NCBI GenBank assembly: GCA_030272155.1
Contig: CP126191.1
Location: forward strand, 7,896,501-7,960,500
Source of the DNA: Tetradesmus obliquus
Taxonomy: Eukaryota > Chlorophyta > Chlorophyceae > Sphaeropleales > Scenedesmaceae
DNA length: 64,000 nt
Direction: 5' to 3'
In this document: in pieces, positions 36,080-48,923 of the stretch
Position numbering within the stretch: position 1 is the first letter of the stretch
How the letters are laid out: every line of letters starts with the position of its first letter
The notes under the pieces: generated by a model
Told to the model about the DNA's origin: nothing
The model's database searches: none
Seen by the model: only the letters and a program-made list of their open reading frames with translations
Translations under genes and position numbers: made by a program

Positions 36080-37572
36080 TCACCGGCCGCCCCTGCCACC
36101 CCTGCCGCCCCTGCCGCCACCCCTCGGCCGCTTCCCATGCCGGCCGCCGCCGCCTGCTGCTGCTGCTGCCGGCCCCATCCCACCCGCCCCCACCTCCTCA
36201 TCATCTCCCATACCACCACGCTTGCGGCTCCTGCCTCCCTTGCCATCATCTGCCTCCTTCATCTGCATTGTGGCAATGCGCTGCGCGTTGCTGACCTGCT
36301 CCAGCAGCAGCAGCACCTCGTCGCGCTCCGCAGGGAACGCCTCCATCTTCACGCCCGTCAGGTGCTCGATCTTCTGGAACATCTCAACGTCGTACTGCGT
36401 CACTAACGTAACGCTCCGCCCGCTGCGCCCCGCGCGCGCGGTGCGGCCCACGCGGTGCACGTAGTCCTTCGAGTTTGAAGGAACATCATAGTTTATAACA
36501 ACATCCACGCTGGGAATGTCCAGGCCTCTGCTGGCCACATCTGTGGCAACCAGGATGGAGCGCTCGCCTGCTTTGAACTTGTTGAGGGCGCCGAGGCGCT
36601 TGGGCTGGCTCATCTGGCCGTGGATTGGCACGCCCCCAAAGCCCAGGTTGCGCAGCGTGAGCGCCACCTTGCGCGTGGCGTCGCAGGTGCGCGTGAAGAC
36701 CTGAAGGCGGCAGAGGCGGCAGCAGCAGCAGGAGTTGCGGGTGAGTGGCAAGGTGCGCGGCATCTGGCATAGGAGTCCACAGGTGGGTGTGGTACATGTA
36801 GAGCGACCTACAAGCCATGCTTTGTGGCGCACAGGACGCACCGATGGATGATACTTATATGCAAGCCCAAACATGCTGTCCAGAACTTATGCGTTATACA
36901 AATGCTGCTGGCTGGCCAGCCCCTGCATGGCCAAGGAGCCAGGCCGCATACCTACAACCGCTGGGTACACTGAAGCCATGCCACAACCAAGCAACCTCTT
37001 GCTCTGAACCCACTCAACAGCACAACACCTTAACACGGCAAGAAAATGTACAATTACACATTATAGCTCACCATGGCTGTGCTGCCGCTGAGCTCGTTGA
37101 GCACGAAGGCCAAGTAGCAGTCCTTGTACTTGGCGGGGATGAAGCAGTACTGCTGGCGCAGCGTGTCCACTGTGCTGTACTTGGCCGCCACCTCAACCTT
37201 GACCGGAGACACCAGGCACGCGCGCTGCAGCTTGGCCACCTTGTTGGTCATGGTGGCGGAGAACAGCTGCGTGCGGCGCTCACGCGGCAGCAGCTGCAGC
37301 AGGAAACAGGCGGTGTGCAGCACATGGGTGGTGAAGAGGCAGCAGTGCAGGAGAAGAACCAGACGAAAAAGAGGAATCACGACATGTTAGTGCTGGCAGA
37401 AGGCTTGAGTGCGCAGCAATGACCTTGTGCTGCATCTACTGCACAGCATATGCTCTGTTGCACAAACACCAGCTGGCAGTCCATCCGAGACGCAGAGGTT
37501 CACACGACTCTCCCCTGCCCCTGGCTTCTGCGCAGCACCGCCTGCCCTATCACAATCACACAAACAATAGCA

Positions 37573-37604
<32 letters not shown>

Positions 37605-39165
37605 TGCCTCGCCCCACCTTGAGTATCTGGTCTATCTCCTGCTCAAAGTCCATGTCCAGCAGCTTGTCAGCCTCATCCAGCACCAGGTGCTTCACAGCCT
37701 TGAGGCTGAAGCCCTGCAGCGAGATAGGTGGCAGCATGCAGCACAGGTGGGTTTAGCCGCACGCAGGTGCTTCACAACCTTGAGGCCGAAGCCCTGCAGC
37801 ACCGGCAGGTGGTGCACGGGTGGCAGTGTGGCAGCACAGGTGGGTCGAGGGTTGAGCTGCACACAACGTGTGATGACTCGACGCGGAATGATCCCTGGAA
37901 CACGTGAAACACACCATTGTGCTATGGCAACTACCCATGTGATCACAAACACGAGTTGCAGCAGAAAAAGCTAAGCAGGCAGGGATATTTGTGGTGTTGC
38001 AGCGCAGAGAGCAAAACGGCAGTGCGGCATGCCAGCTGCAGCAAATCTGGCCCAGCACTGCACACAGCAGCAAGCCGCACCTTTGTGTTGGTCAGGTGGT
38101 CCACCACACGCCCGGGCGTACCCACAATGACGTGCGGCCGCTTTGCTAGCGCAATCGCCTGCGCCATCATGTCTATGCCTCCCACTAGCACCGCTGACTT
38201 GAGCCCTATGCCTGAACCCAGCGCTTCAAACTGCTCTGCTATCTGGATTGCCAGCTCGCGTGTTGGGGATAAAATGAGTGCATACAGCTCCTGTGGCTTG
38301 TCCATGAGGCCTTGCAGGATAGGCAGCGCAAAGGCGCCTGTCTTGCCGGAGCCGGTTTGAGCCAGGCCGATGACGTCATTGCCTGCAGGAGGAGATGTGC
38401 GCAGGGTGTAATGGTCGAGGCAATGGTTTCCTATTTGAGAGAGGATAGTTACATGTGGGTCCTGGCACCATCTTGGATGGTATGAAATGGTTTCCTATTG
38501 AAGATGACATGGGGCTGCTTCTGGTTGCTGGAATTTCATGTGAAGGCAGGTGCTCATGCCCTCAGGTGGGCGCATGGGGCTGCAATCAATGCCCACCAGG
38601 AGCTGGAGGCAGGGTGCAGAGCAAGTCAACGATATGCTTGCTGAGCTCATGCGCAAGTGGCTTGCTATGCCTCTGGCCATCCCAACTGCCGCTGCTGCCA
38701 CAAGTCAGCGCCCATAGAATGACGAGTACACTTGCAACGGCCGCTGCCAGCGGCTCGGAACCGCTGCAGGATGGGTTGCGTGCTGCTACTGACTACGCAG
38801 CGCCAGTAATACCATGAACACACGCAGCTCTTTATTTGGGCCCAAACTAGTCATGTACATGCGCACCATGCTGTCGGGCACAGCAGCAGCAGCAGCAGCA
38901 ACTCTGACAGCATCATCCAGTGACCTCCATGCACGGGCCCAACGCGGCTGCAGCTGCGGCTACACCCTTGCAACACAGAGACTGATGTTCGTGTCTCACC
39001 TTGCAGCAAAGGAGGCACGGCTTGCTGCTGAATGACAGATGGCTGCTTCCAACCTAAGCTTGCTGCTGCCTCCGCCAGCTGTGTGCATAGCCCAAGCCCT
39101 TCAAACGCTTTTATGGCTGCTTCTCTTTCTTGCTCCGTAAGCTGATTATCGCTTCGGGATTTCAT
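36080..39165 (-). CDS. DDX47: DEAD-box RNA helicase, DDX47/Rrp3 type
   Basis: Five exons on the minus strand: 39165-39000, 38382-38081, 37713-37618, 37293-37072 and 36700-36080, giving 468 aa with all phases consistent. All core motifs are visible: Q motif ([14 protein letters not shown]), [17 protein letters not shown], the DEAD box in [17 protein letters not shown] in LFSATM, then [13 protein letters not shown] and [35 protein letters not shown] and [15 protein letters not shown] are typical of DDX47 (human), Rrp3 (yeast) and RH10 (Arabidopsis), which act in early 18S pre-rRNA processing in the nucleolus. The C-terminus is a GGR/RGG-rich tail, common in nucleolar RNA-binding proteins. One oddity is GND in place of the usual GRD before [12 protein letters not shown]. 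Confidence 0.93.
37764..37793 (-). pseudogene. decoy copy of the 5' end of DDX47 exon 3
   Basis: Within intron 2, 80 bases upstream of the real exon 3 (start 37713), there is a second CTGCAG acceptor. About 30 bases follow that encode [10 protein letters not shown], against [10 protein letters not shown] in the real exon. It then runs into GTGCGG, a possible donor. Flanking intron bases (GGTGGCAG, GCACAGGTGGG) are shared too, so it is a tandem partial duplication. Using it would break the DEAD-box reading frame. Confidence 0.75.
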
Positions 39166-39920
39166 TGCAGAGAGCGGAGCTTTCGTGAACTTCCCTGGTG
39201 GGCGCTTGTGTGAACAGCTAAACTTCAGGTAGCCAGATAACACAGCATAGACAATTTGAAATACCTGGCCTTTCAGCACGGCAAAGCCCCACATGCCGTG
39301 GGCGGGGAACACCTAGGACTGTCTTTGACAAGCCCTTGACATTGGGCGAGTGCAAGCGTCGGTGCTTACTTGGCCTCACCCGCTCTTAAATATGCGTCGT
39401 GGTAGATCTAACTACTCACATCCGTTTGTTCGCGCCCTGGAGACGGCAGTCTCACTCACATAGAGTTGCTTCGCTCTGCTGACAGACTGAGCTACCGGCA
39501 CGCACTGTGACTTAGACTTTTATAAGAAGAGCTTCCAAAGCATCCAGTGTGCCACGGACAGCAGTCGCGTTGCTTGACTTGGTGGTAGCAGCAGTGGCGG
39601 GGTCTCATCACATGCCAGCGACCAGGACACCGCTACTATGCTGGGAGTAGATGCGGAGAATGGTAACCTCTCTGCTTGACAAGGCTGCCACGGCATGGGC
39701 TGCCAAGGCAGGGCCCTGGCGCAGCAGTTCACGCCGTGCTGCTGCTGACAACAGCAGTCACTGCAGCCAGCTTGCACCTGTGGCCTCCAGGTGAGATTGC
39801 AGCGTAGTGTCGGCAGTTGAGTTCAGCTTCGTTTTGTTTGTCGTCGTACGCCACGGGCTAGAGATGCCTGTCGACCCTGGTGTGTGACATGCATGCAGCT
39901 GTGCATGCGTCAAGGCATGT
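39166..39920. promoter_or_regulatory. divergent upstream region, DDX47 and organellar DNA polymerase
   Basis: About 750 bases between the DDX47 ATG (minus) and the start of the open polymerase frame (plus). It probably holds both promoters and, because the polymerase frame lacks an in-frame ATG near its 5' end, perhaps a small polymerase first exon. No clear TATA element was seen. Confidence 0.4.
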
Positions 39921-40468
39921 GTGTACCCTAGTGCAGTGCATGGAAAGCCTGCCGCTGCCACGCCAAGATGGGCTGTGAAGCCAACGGTTGTTCATTTCTT
40001 TTCAAGCTATGGATTTGCTGATAACGGGCTGTGCTTTCAATATTTGACCAGGCACCACCGCGCTGTGCACAAAAGCACCCACGCAGCAGCCACATCTGTG
40101 TATGCAGCTGCTGCCACCAGCAACACTGGCGCTGCACAGGAGCCGCAGCAGCAACAGATTGGCCTGCAGGTGATCAGCCAGGACCAGCCTTGGGATGATT
40201 TCTCTTCTCGTGTGCAGCAACAGCAGCATCAGCCACTGTACAGCAACGGCACCAATGGCAACGGCAGCAATGGCAACGGCAGCAACGGCACCGGAGCACA
40301 GAACAATGCAGCAAGCTTCCAGCCATCAGGTGCTGCCGCTGCTCCACAGCAGCAGTATGTACAACAGCATGCAGCCCAGCAGCAGCAGCAGCAGCAGCCT
40401 GTGTGGAGCCAACCTGTGCAGGCTCAGCAGCAGCCTTACAGCATTGGTGGAGGCAGCCATCACAACAT

Positions 40469-40522
<54 letters not shown>

Positions 40523-41942
40523 AGCACAGCAGTATGCCTTCCCGCCGCAGCAGTTTCCTGCAAGCCCCAGGTTCAACAGCATGCCAGGCGGGGCACCCCC
40601 CGCACAGAACAGTCACGTGCTGCAGCGCCTGAGGCAGCAGCATGGTCAAGCCTTGCCAGCAGCCGTCAGTGAGCTAGTCAGGCATGCACCCAGCCAGCAG
40701 CAGCATGCAGCACAGCAGTTGCTGCCGCGTGCTGCCAACCTGTGGCCTGCCAATGGCTCGAATGGACATGCGCTCAATGGCAACGGTGTCAATGGACATG
40801 CCTTTAACGGCAGCAGCAGCAGCGCATTGGGCTACGGGCTTGCTGCAGGCGCCACCAACAACAACTTGGCGTTGCTGCCTGCAGCTGCTGCTGGGTTCCC
40901 AGAAGGGTTCCAGCAGCCCCGGTCCCTGACACACCAGCAGCAGCTGCCGCAGCAGCAGCAGCAGCAGCAGCAGCTGCAGCAGCAGCAGCAGCAGCTGCAG
41001 CAGCCAGCAGGCCAGGTTTACGGCAGCTGGCACGGGCAGCAGCAGCCGCAGCAGCGGCTGCCTGCCTGGCAGCAGGTTGAGCAGGAGCAGCAGCAGCAGT
41101 TGCAGCAGTCGATTGAGCAGCAGCGGCTAGCGGAGCAGCAGCAGCAGCTGGAGCAGCAGCAGGAGCTGGAGCTGCGGCAGCAGCACTGGCTGGAGTCTGA
41201 CCCGCTGCGCTCTGCATCTGGCGCCGAGTTTGTACTCAAGCAACCAACCGGGCGGTTAGAATCCATACCTGATGATGTGGCGGTGGTTGACAGCGTGGAA
41301 TCTGCGCGTGCAGTGGTGCAGCAGCTGCTGCAGTATGCAGAGAATGGCATCCACTGGACTGACAAGCACGGCAATGCACAGTATGACCCGCCAGACAAGG
41401 TTTTCTTTGCCTGTGATACTGAGGTTGCAGCCATTGATGTGAAGACGCAGTCGCCTGTGGGGCATGGGACGGTGATCTGCTTTTCCATCTATGCACACCC
41501 CCAGGCGGACTTCAGTGCTGCGATGAGCAGCAGCAGAGCTGGTGGGGTGGTGGCAGCAGCAGCCGCAGCAGCAGGAGCAGATGTGCAGCGCAGCGGTCCA
41601 GTCAACCGCATCTGGGTGGACCTAGCAGGCGGCTGGGCCAAAAAGCAGCAGCAGCAGCGAGATGCAGCAGCAGCAGCTGCGGCGGCAGAGTACCAGCAGA
41701 TACTGCAGCAGCAGCAGGCGCAGGAGGCAGCTGCTGCTGAGGCGCTGCTGCCTGCTGTGCAGCCGTCGCTGCAGGTCGCGCCAGAGGCAGCACCTGCTGC
41801 TGATGTCAGCAGTGCTGGGGTTGCTGAAGCAATGCAGGCGTCACCAGCAGATGCGGTAGTCAGCAGTGGTGAAGCAGCAGCGGCTGCTTCTGGTGCCACT
41901 GCTGCTCGCAGGAGAGGCCGGGCGAAGAAGGACACAACACCA

Positions 41943-41974
<32 letters not shown>

Positions 41975-44829
41975 TGCTTCTGATGCGCCAGAAAGCAGCA
42001 GCACAGGCAGCAGCACGAGCCGCAGAAGGAGAGGTGCAGCAGCAACTGCTGCTGCTGAAGAGGAGGCACTGCTGGTTGAGGAGACTCTTGAAGAGGTCAC
42101 ACCAGTAGCAGGCAGCAGGAGGCGGCCTCGTAAGACCAGCAGGCGACGCACCAGCACTGACAGCAGCAGCAGCAGCAGCAGCTTGGCGGTCACTGCTGAT
42201 GAGGCTGCTGCTGCTGCTGCAGCTTATGCCAGCGGTGTGCGGCAACGGCAGCCTGTTGTGGCAGCAGCAGCAGCAGCAGCGGGGCTGTTGGGCTCTGACT
42301 TGCAGCTCTGGCACAATTCAAGCAGCTCTGGCTTGAGCAGCTGGGACACTGCAGCAGCAGCAGCAAGTGGGCAGCTTGACCTCAGCATGCTCAGCAGCAA
42401 CAGCAGCAGCAGGCCGCAGGCTAGCGTGCCCGCTGTAGCTGCAGCAGCAGCAGCTGCTGCCGGCAGCGGCAGCCGCGCCGTGGCCGGCAGCATTGGCCGA
42501 CCTGCTGCTGCGTCTGCGGTGTATGGTGGGGAGCAGCCGGCCCCTACTGTTGAGGACATTTGGGCTGATCCTGAGGCCTCTGGCATTATGGAGGAGTTCC
42601 GGCTGTTCTTTGAGGATTCAATCGTTCAAAAAGTGTGGCATAACTATGGGTTTGACCGCCACGTGCTGCAGCGGCTGGGGTTCAGGATGCAGGGCTTTGG
42701 GGGTGACACGCTGCACATGGCGCGGCTGTGGGACGCCAGCAGGAAAGGGAGCGAGACATACGCGCTGGACAGCCTCAGCAGGGACGCCAAGGTGAGGGGA
42801 GGGGGGCAGGGAGGGAGAGTTTGCTGAATGTGCGGAGAGGGGGATTGCTTTTGTGCATGTGTTTGCGGATGTGGACACGTGTGTGTCTCATCATGTGTGG
42901 TTGTGCTTTCGATTTTGGTCAAGTGCAACTGGGCAGCTGCGTGAAAGCTGCCTCTGCACAAGCACCACTGCTGCTGGCATGCGCTGCTACTTGCAGCACT
43001 GCCTGCTGCTATGCGCTGCGGTGCACATGCACTTATATCCACTGCCTGGCATGTGTCCACACACCCAAATCTACGCCACGCCCACCTGTCACCCCTTTCT
43101 GTCCCAATGCCAACATGTCATTCCTTTTCTGACTCATCTTAATGTCATCCAACATGTCATGTAACGCACCTGCCAGATCAACGCCGAGCTGGCCAAGACC
43201 TTCAAGCCCGAGGAGGTGGGCCTGCCCAAGCGCGGCATGAAGGAGCGCTTCGGGCTGCTGCGCCTCAAGGCAGACGGCAGCCCTACCAAAGTGGACCAGG
43301 TGCCCCCAATGCATGTGCTGCACACCGATGCGCTGTTCAGGCCGGAGTGGGTGGACTACTCAGCGCTGGATGCTAAGGTGCGTGGTGCTGCTAGGGGTAG
43401 GGGCAGGGCTGGCAGCAGCTTGCGATGGGGCTGGTCCAGCGTAGCAGCAGCTGCATGGCCGCAGGGTGAGCAGTGTAGGGCTTGCAGCTGGTTGCTGGTT
43501 TGTGGTTTGTGCGGCAGCATCACCTGCGTGCAGCAGCTGCAGCTTGTGTTGCTGATGCACTCGGTCAACAACACACATGCCGCTGCCGCGCGGGGGAACT
43601 GCCATGAAACAGTGTGCCCATTTACAGCCATCAGCTCAGCTTCTCTGTGCTTTCCTGTGCCATCAAACTTTTTTGCCGCTATCCTTTGCCTCCAACCGTG
43701 CAGGCCACCTGGAACGTGCACCGCGCGCTGATGAGCCTGCTGCAGCAGCAGCTGGTGGTCATGGACTCCTACCTCTGCCAGCAGCTGCTCTCTGCGCAGC
43801 AGCACAACCCGCAGCTGCACGCGGCACTCGCGCTTGCAAAAGAGGCGGAGCAGCCGCCGCCGCCAGCAGCAGCAGCAGTGCTAGCAGCAGCACGTGGCGG
43901 GGCGGGCCCGCAGCGCAGGCCGAGGCCTATGATGAAGAGCCGCGTACTGACTGGGCAGCAGCAGCAGCAGGTGGTGCAGCCAGGGGTGCAGCAGCAGCAG
44001 CAGCTGTCAACGCTGTCAGCAGGGCAGCAAGCACTGCAGCAAGCACCGCAGCATCTAATGCAGCAGCCCATGCAGCAGCCCATGCAGCAGCCGCCATCAC
44101 AGCAGCAGGCATGGCCGCAAATGCAGCAGCCGTGGCAGCAGCAAGCAGGTCCGCAGCAGTTCCAGCAGCCAGCAATGCAGCCGCAGCATCAGCAGCTGCA
44201 GTACCAGCACCCGCAGCAGCAGTATCACCAGCAGCAAGTTGTGCAAGTGCCTGCAGTCGAGCAGCAGCAGCAGCTGCCGCAGCAGCAGCAGCCAGGAATG
44301 TCGCTGCCAGAGCAGCAGCAGCAGCAGTGGCTGGTGCCACCTGCAGCAGCTTGGCAGGGCGGCAGCACCACCCTCCCAACTCGGACTGGCGCACAAGTGG
44401 GCTTTACAGCAGTGGTGGGCCCTGCTGCTTCTAGCAGCAGCAGCAGCAGCAGTGCCAACTACACGCTGTGGGACCTGTACCTTGAGTACTGGAAGCCCTT
44501 TGGTGACGTGCTGACTCAGATGGAGCAGGATGGTGTGAGGGTCAACAGGTGCGACGCCAGCGCCAGCTTGCGCGCCAGCACCTGCACGGGCTGCTGCTGT
44601 TGTGGCATGAAGCTTGGTGGCTGTGTCTGGTGTGCCAGCAGCGGGCAGCAGCTGCAGCATCTTTTAAAGATTGTTTGCGCAGCAGTGTTATGACTAGAAG
44701 CGCATGTGGCTGCGGACGCACATGTCAGCTACTGTGAACTGAAGTGCTTGCGTTTCAGCCCGTGTGCAGGACACGTCCTGCTTGGGCTTATGCTTGCAGC
44801 TGTAGCCGCACCAGCACTCTACCAGTCCG

Positions 44830-44876
<47 letters not shown>

Positions 44877-47159
44877 AGGGACCACCTGAGTGTCCAGGAG
44901 CAGGTGGCCATCGCTGACCAGCAGGAGGCTGAGGCGAGCTTCAGGCGCTGGGCGCAGAAGTGAGCGGCAGCTGCTTCGGCTGCATGTGTGCTGCCACTGG
45001 CATGTGATCTGGCCCGTTCAGGCTGGCTGAGACCTGTCGCAGGCACCTGCATGTGCTTGCCAACAGCAGTGCCAACTTGTTGGCAGGCAGGCTTCAAGTT
45101 TTTAGTGCCACATGTTCGGCGCTGCTGCCATTCCTCCTCCTGCCGTACCGTCAGCGCACTCGCTTGCACTTCTGCTGCTGTCTTTATTGACCCTCTCCAT
45201 GGCTCGCATGCCACCGTGCTCCCCATTCGCGCCTCTGACCTCTGTCTCCATCCGCCCTCTGGCGGTCTCTCCTCCCCCTTTAGGTATGTCCCCGGCGCAG
45301 TGCACATGAACGTCAACAGCCAGGTGCAGATCCGGCAGCTGCTGTTCCCCACCTACTGCGAGACGCCTTCCAAGAAGTTCAAGGCCGCAAACCCCAACTA
45401 CAACCCTGAGGCGCGCCCCAGGACCCCGCGCTGGCTGGATTTCGAAATCCACGGGCTCTGGGGCCTTGGCCAGCCTGGGCGGCTAGCTGTGGATACAACA
45501 ACAGCAAAGGGCCTCCCGGCTGCCAGCAGCGCAGTGCTGTGGAGCCTAGTTGGCAAGCCAGGAGCAGCTCGTGCTGCACTCAAGGCGCTAGATGAAAAGG
45601 AGGCAGCAGAGCGCGGCGAGAGCAGCAGCAGCAGTGGGTCAGCCACAGAGGCAGAGGCAGCGCTGGTCAGCATACATGAGGATGATGCAGATGATGGGGA
45701 GATGCTGGGGCTCGATGAGGATGACAGCAGCGGCAGCAGCAGCAATGCGACGAATGCTGCTGCTGCTGCTGCTGCTCCGGAGGTGCAGCTGGTGCCTGGT
45801 GGGGACTTGAGTGATGAGCAGCTGGCAGCGCTGCAGGCGGAGGCAGCCAGCATGAAGCTGGGCAAGATGTATGCTGCCATGGGTGGGGACCGGGCAGGCA
45901 TTGAGGCATGCAGGGCGCTGGAGCAGCTAATTGAGGTGAGCAGTGCAGCATTGTGTGATGAGGCTGGTGGCTATTATGTTTCTGGTGCTGTCACCTAGTT
46001 TTCTGGTGTGCATTCGGTGGACCTCCACGTTGCTCACTTGTTGAAGGCAGCAGCAGCAACAAACTAGTGACCTGCTGCAGTTGTTTGCACAGTCGGAGTA
46101 AAAGGCTTCCGCTGATGGCTGTGCTGTGTTCCGTGCTGTGGCTGCATGTGCTGCGTGTGCCGCAGGTGTCGCTGATTGACAAGCTGCTGACCTCCTTCAT
46201 CCAGCCCCTGCAGCACGACAACATCAGCACGCGCTGGCAGCAGCAGGACGGGCAGTACGTCAGGAGCAGCGCAGCCGCCAGCGCTGCTGCTGCAGATGCT
46301 GCTGATGCTGATACTGTTGATGCTGCTGTACCTGCTGATGATGCCTCTGGCCTGGTGCTAGCCAGCAGCAGCAGCGGCAGCAGCAGCAGCAGCAGTGCTG
46401 AGCTTGTGAGCGTGGTGCACCGTGTGCATTGCTCGCTCAATCTCAACACGGAGACCGGGCGCCTCTCCGCGCGGCGGCCAAACCTGCAGAACCAGCCGGC
46501 ACACGAGAAGGACAGATACAAGGTGCGCACAGCCCTTGTAGCGCCTGGCACGTGTGGGGCTGCAAGTGCATCAGACACGCTGGGCTTGTGTTGGTGTGTG
46601 TGCCTGTGTATGTGTAGGTCCCGTGGCAACTCACTAGGGTGTTGTTGCTGCATGTGCTGCATGCATGTCTGCAGGTGCGCAAGGCCTTCTGCGCCGCGCC
46701 GGACAACACGCTGGTGGTGGCTGACTACGGGCAGCTGGAGCTGCGGCTGCTGGCACACATGGCGGACTGCAAGAGCATGCTGCGCGCCTTCGAGCTGGGC
46801 GGAGACTTCCACAGCAGGTGCGGATGGATTGCAATATACTTGGCAGGCAGCAGCAGCTTGGCAAGATTGCAGCGGATGGAGCTGGGGAGGCCATGCTGCG
46901 TGTGAATGCACCTGCAGCTGAGAATGACCTGCACCGCAGAGTCCCGACCGTGCGTCGCTCGTCTCTACCACGCAAACACTTTAGTAGCAGCTGGCATTGG
47001 CCTGACCCTCATGCTGCTACTGCTGCTGCTGCTGCTGCTGCTGCTCCTGCTGCCTCGCGCTGGGCATGTACGAGCACATCCAGGAGGCATTGCATCACGC
47101 AGCACATATCAACCTATCCTCCATCCTGCTGCTGCTGCTGCTGCTGCTGCTGCGCCTGG

Positions 47160-47193
<34 letters not shown>

Positions 47194-48161
47194 GCAGGAC
47201 TGCGCTGGGCAAGTACGACTACATCCAGGAGGCCATGCACAGTATGCAGCACACATCAACCTGTTCCTTATCCTGCTGCTGCCGCTGCCGCTGCTGCTGC
47301 TGCTGCTGCTGCTGCAGGACTGCTCTGGGCATGTACGACTACATCCAGGAGGCCATTGACAAGGGCGAGTGCCTGCTGGAGTGGGATGAGGCGCACGAGG
47401 GCCGCCCGCCACCCGTGCCGCTGCTCAAGGACAAGTTTGGAGGAGAGCGGCGCAAGGCCAAGGTGCGCTTGGTGATGCTGTGTGAGGAACATCTCCATGC
47501 ACAACTTTATATGGTGTGCTGGATTTTTCTAGGTTCAGCCGTGTCGCAGTGTGAGCGTGCACTATCTCACGGCTGACTACGGGCATGCCCGTGTTGCTGC
47601 ACTCCCTGCGTCGCGCGCAGATCCTCAACTTCTCCATCGCGTACGGCAAGACTGCACACGGCCTGGCCAAGGACTGGGGCACCAGTCTAGAGGAGGCGGA
47701 GGCCACAGTGGCACGCTGGTACGCGGACCGGCCCGAGGTGCGCGAGTGGCAGGCGGCCACGCGCGCGTATGCGGCGCGCCACGGCTGGGTCAACACCATG
47801 ATCGGGCGGCGGCGGCGGCTGCCGGAGATCAACAGCAGCGACAGGTGCGGAAGGCTGGCGCGCTGGCAGGGCTGGCAGGGCTGGCAGGGCTGGCAGGAGG
47901 CTTCGTTGCTGTTGTTGTTGTTGCTGTTGTGAGACACCGCATGCCATGGCTTGCGCTGCAACGCGATCTGCCAAGTTGAAGTCGGACATCGCACACGATG
48001 AAATGGTGTTGACATTTGAAAGTGTGCTGCAGCCTTTGTACGATGTTGTTGCAGATGCCTTTCTCCTTGTGACCATGTCAGCTTGTCGCATTAACGCTGG
48101 CAGCGCATTCACTGCATTTGCACAAGCACCAGGGCATTCGTACGCGTCTAAACATATTGTG

Positions 48162-48200
<39 letters not shown>

Positions 48201-48847
48201 GCCAGGCGCTACAAGGGGCGCAGCGAGCGTGCCGCCATCAACACGCCCATCCAGGGCAGTGCTGCTGACGTGGCCAGTGCCGCCATGCTGTCGATCGTGC
48301 GCGATGAGGCGCTCAAGGAGATGGGCTGGAAGCTGCTGCTGCAGGTTGGTGCACAACATGCAGCTGCTTGCATTGTGTGTTGGCAACGCGGGCCTGCAGC
48401 GCATTGGTTTGCAGTTGCTGTACTGCTTGTGTCCGTTCCTTGCGCCGCACGGTGTGGCTGCCGTCGACAACATGCTGCTGTGTGTCTTGGTGGCAGCTGC
48501 AGTCGACCTGACAGAGTTTGCAGTTGATATGTGGCGCTGAGCAAAGCTGGATCATGCGACTGCGCACTTGTGTGGCGCCCCCGCAGGTGCGGCCTGGCAA
48601 AGGCTGCATTGGGTGTTTGGTGCCTTATCAAACATGCATTGACACAAAGCATGCATGTGCGCAACTGCAGGTGCACGACGAGGTGATGCTGGAGGGCCCG
48701 CGTGAGAGTGCTGAGGCTGCCAAGGCGCGCGTGGTGGCCTGCATGGCCAACCCATGGCACAACCTGGTGGGCTTTGAAGGGCAGCCGCTGCGCGTGGAGC
48801 TGGCAGTGGACGCAAACACCGCCGACACCTGGTACGAAGCTAAGTAG
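39921..48847 (+). CDS. plant-type organellar DNA polymerase, family A (POP / PolI-like)
   Basis: Exons: first (5' edge unresolved)-42791, 43177-43377, 43704-44548, 44879-44959, 45284-45935, 46166-46522, 46675-46817, 47318-47462, 47621-47844, 48206-48344 and 48671-48847 (about 1,940 aa against about 1,050 in land plants). The 3'-5' exonuclease motifs are FACDTEVAAIDV, VWHNYGFDRHVL and GDTLHMARLWDASR...YALDSLSRD. Polymerase motif A is VADYGQLELR, motif B RRKAKILNFSIAYGKT, and motif C LLLQVHDEV. These enzymes replicate plastid and mitochondrial DNA in plants and algae. The excess length is Gln/Ala-rich insertions, including one inside the exonuclease domain. An in-frame TGA lies at about 39884-39886 with no ATG after it, so the initiator is probably in an upstream exon. 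THAAATSVYAAAATS looks like part of a transit peptide. Confidence 0.92.
44832..44878 (+). repeat. (CTG)n tract at a polymerase intron 3' end
   Basis: About fifteen CTG units run directly into the CAG acceptor for the exon at 44879. Similar tracts precede the acceptors at 47317 and 48205 in the same gene. Confidence 0.9.
47011..47317 (+). repeat. tandem copies of an exon start with CTG tracts
   Basis: Just before the real polymerase exon (47318) lie two extra copies of its first 40-45 bases, at about 47057-47096 and 47198-47241. Both are followed by related intron sequence (CAGCACA, ATCAACCT) and another CTG tract. Copy 2 has its own CCGCAG acceptor and encodes TALGKYDYIQEAMH; the real exon reads TALGMYDYIQEAID. 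The spacing of equivalent points is 145 and 120 bases. Confidence 0.85.
47868..47897 (+). repeat. 10-bp tandem repeat in a polymerase intron
   Basis: GCTGGCAGGG is repeated about four times shortly after the donor at 47845. It looks like simple slippage. Confidence 0.8.
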
Positions 48848-48923
48848 CGTGGCGGTGAGGCAACAGCATGGTGTGCGGCAGTTGTGGCTGGCTGGCTGGC
48901 TGGCTGGCAGGCTGGATGAGAGC

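Noticed and set aside
40326..40649. Minus-strand poly-Leu frames opposite the polymerase N-terminal region
   Set aside because: These are mirror images of poly-Gln codons in the long open polymerase exon.
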